Positions 5,350-5,489 of a stretch of 5,489 bases of DNA are shown in pieces. The notes under the pieces are model-generated. The model saw only the letters and a program-made list of their open reading frames with translations, was not told the origin of the DNA and ran no database searches. The stretch is from an uncultured Traorella sp. (lineage in GTDB: Bacteria > Bacillota_I > Bacilli_A > Erysipelotrichales > Erysipelotrichaceae): NCBI GenBank assembly GCA_945919165.1, contig CAMEIZ010000116.1, forward strand, positions 1 through 5,489. Direction: 5' to 3'. A program made the position numbers and the translations under genes. Numbering within the stretch: the stretch's first letter is position 1; each line of letters opens with the position of its first letter.

Positions 5350-5489
5350 GTCAACTCCACCACCTTCAGTAATTCATTCATATCCTTTTGAATTAATAAA
5401 GCCATACTGTCTTTATATTTTGATAAGTTCATGCTTTGAAGCTCTTTTATGATTATGATACAAAGATTAGGCTGAAAAAGAGCAACTTC
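5346..5489 (-). CDS. C-terminal end of an unrecognised protein, cut by the right edge
   Basis: From the right edge the - strand is open for 47 codons and ends at TGA (5348-5346). The translated end runs from EVALFQPNLCIIIIKELQ through KYKDSMALLIQKDMNE to LLKVVELT. The stop overlaps the start of the 72-residue gene in the ATGA arrangement, which supports it being a genuine gene end and not a chance open frame. The visible tail has a short hydrophobic strand-like stretch (LCIIII) and then a probable amphipathic helix rich in Leu, Lys and Glu. I do not recognise the family. Most of the gene, including its start, lies outside the window. Confidence 0.65.
   Translation of the reverse strand, partial: EVALFQPNLCIIIIKELQSMNLSKYKDSMALLIQKDMNELLKVVELT

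Overview
The window looks like chromosomal DNA from a fermentative, AT-rich member of the Bacillota (Firmicutes). The grounds are low GC, strong AGGAGG-type ribosome binding sites, TGA used as a stop, tight operons and a pyruvate formate-lyase locus. An Erysipelotrichia- or Clostridia-like gut anaerobe would fit, but the sequence does not settle the genus. No mobile element, CRISPR array, rRNA or tRNA was seen, and no stretch over 300 bases lacks a gene.

Left part (1-1580, + strand): the last 264 codons of pflB (pyruvate formate-lyase with its glycyl-radical C-terminus), then after 2 nt pflA (its radical-SAM activase), closed by a strong rho-independent terminator. Together they convert pyruvate and CoA to acetyl-CoA and formate under anaerobic conditions. 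PflA installs the radical on the PflB glycine that is visible here.

Middle (1582-3633, - strand, convergent with pfl): a good sigma-A type promoter drives an adenosine deaminase (add) with a strong RBS. It is followed by a weaker candidate terminator and then a tocopherol-cyclase-family (lipocalin-like) protein. The latter is the least expected gene, because this protein family is best known from plant and cyanobacterial vitamin E synthesis. Its start is better placed at the ATG at 2526 than at the upstream TTG at 2562.

Right part (3656-5489, - strand): an apparent operon read from the right edge. It contains an unrecognised gene whose last 47 codons are visible, a 72-residue DUF7662-like protein whose ATG overlaps the previous stop (ATGA), a short nitroreductase (start best placed at 5086) and a 10-TM EamA/DMT transporter. 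The edge gene and the 72-residue gene look translationally coupled and may act together. The nitroreductase and transporter could be a flavoenzyme/exporter pair, but no substrate can be read from the sequence.

Overall this is mostly ordinary core metabolism. The points worth a second look are the tocopherol-cyclase homologue next to add, the coupled unknown pair at the right edge, the Asp-Asn variant of the deaminase active-site motif, the pflA start without a Shine-Dalgarno sequence, and two corrected start codons.
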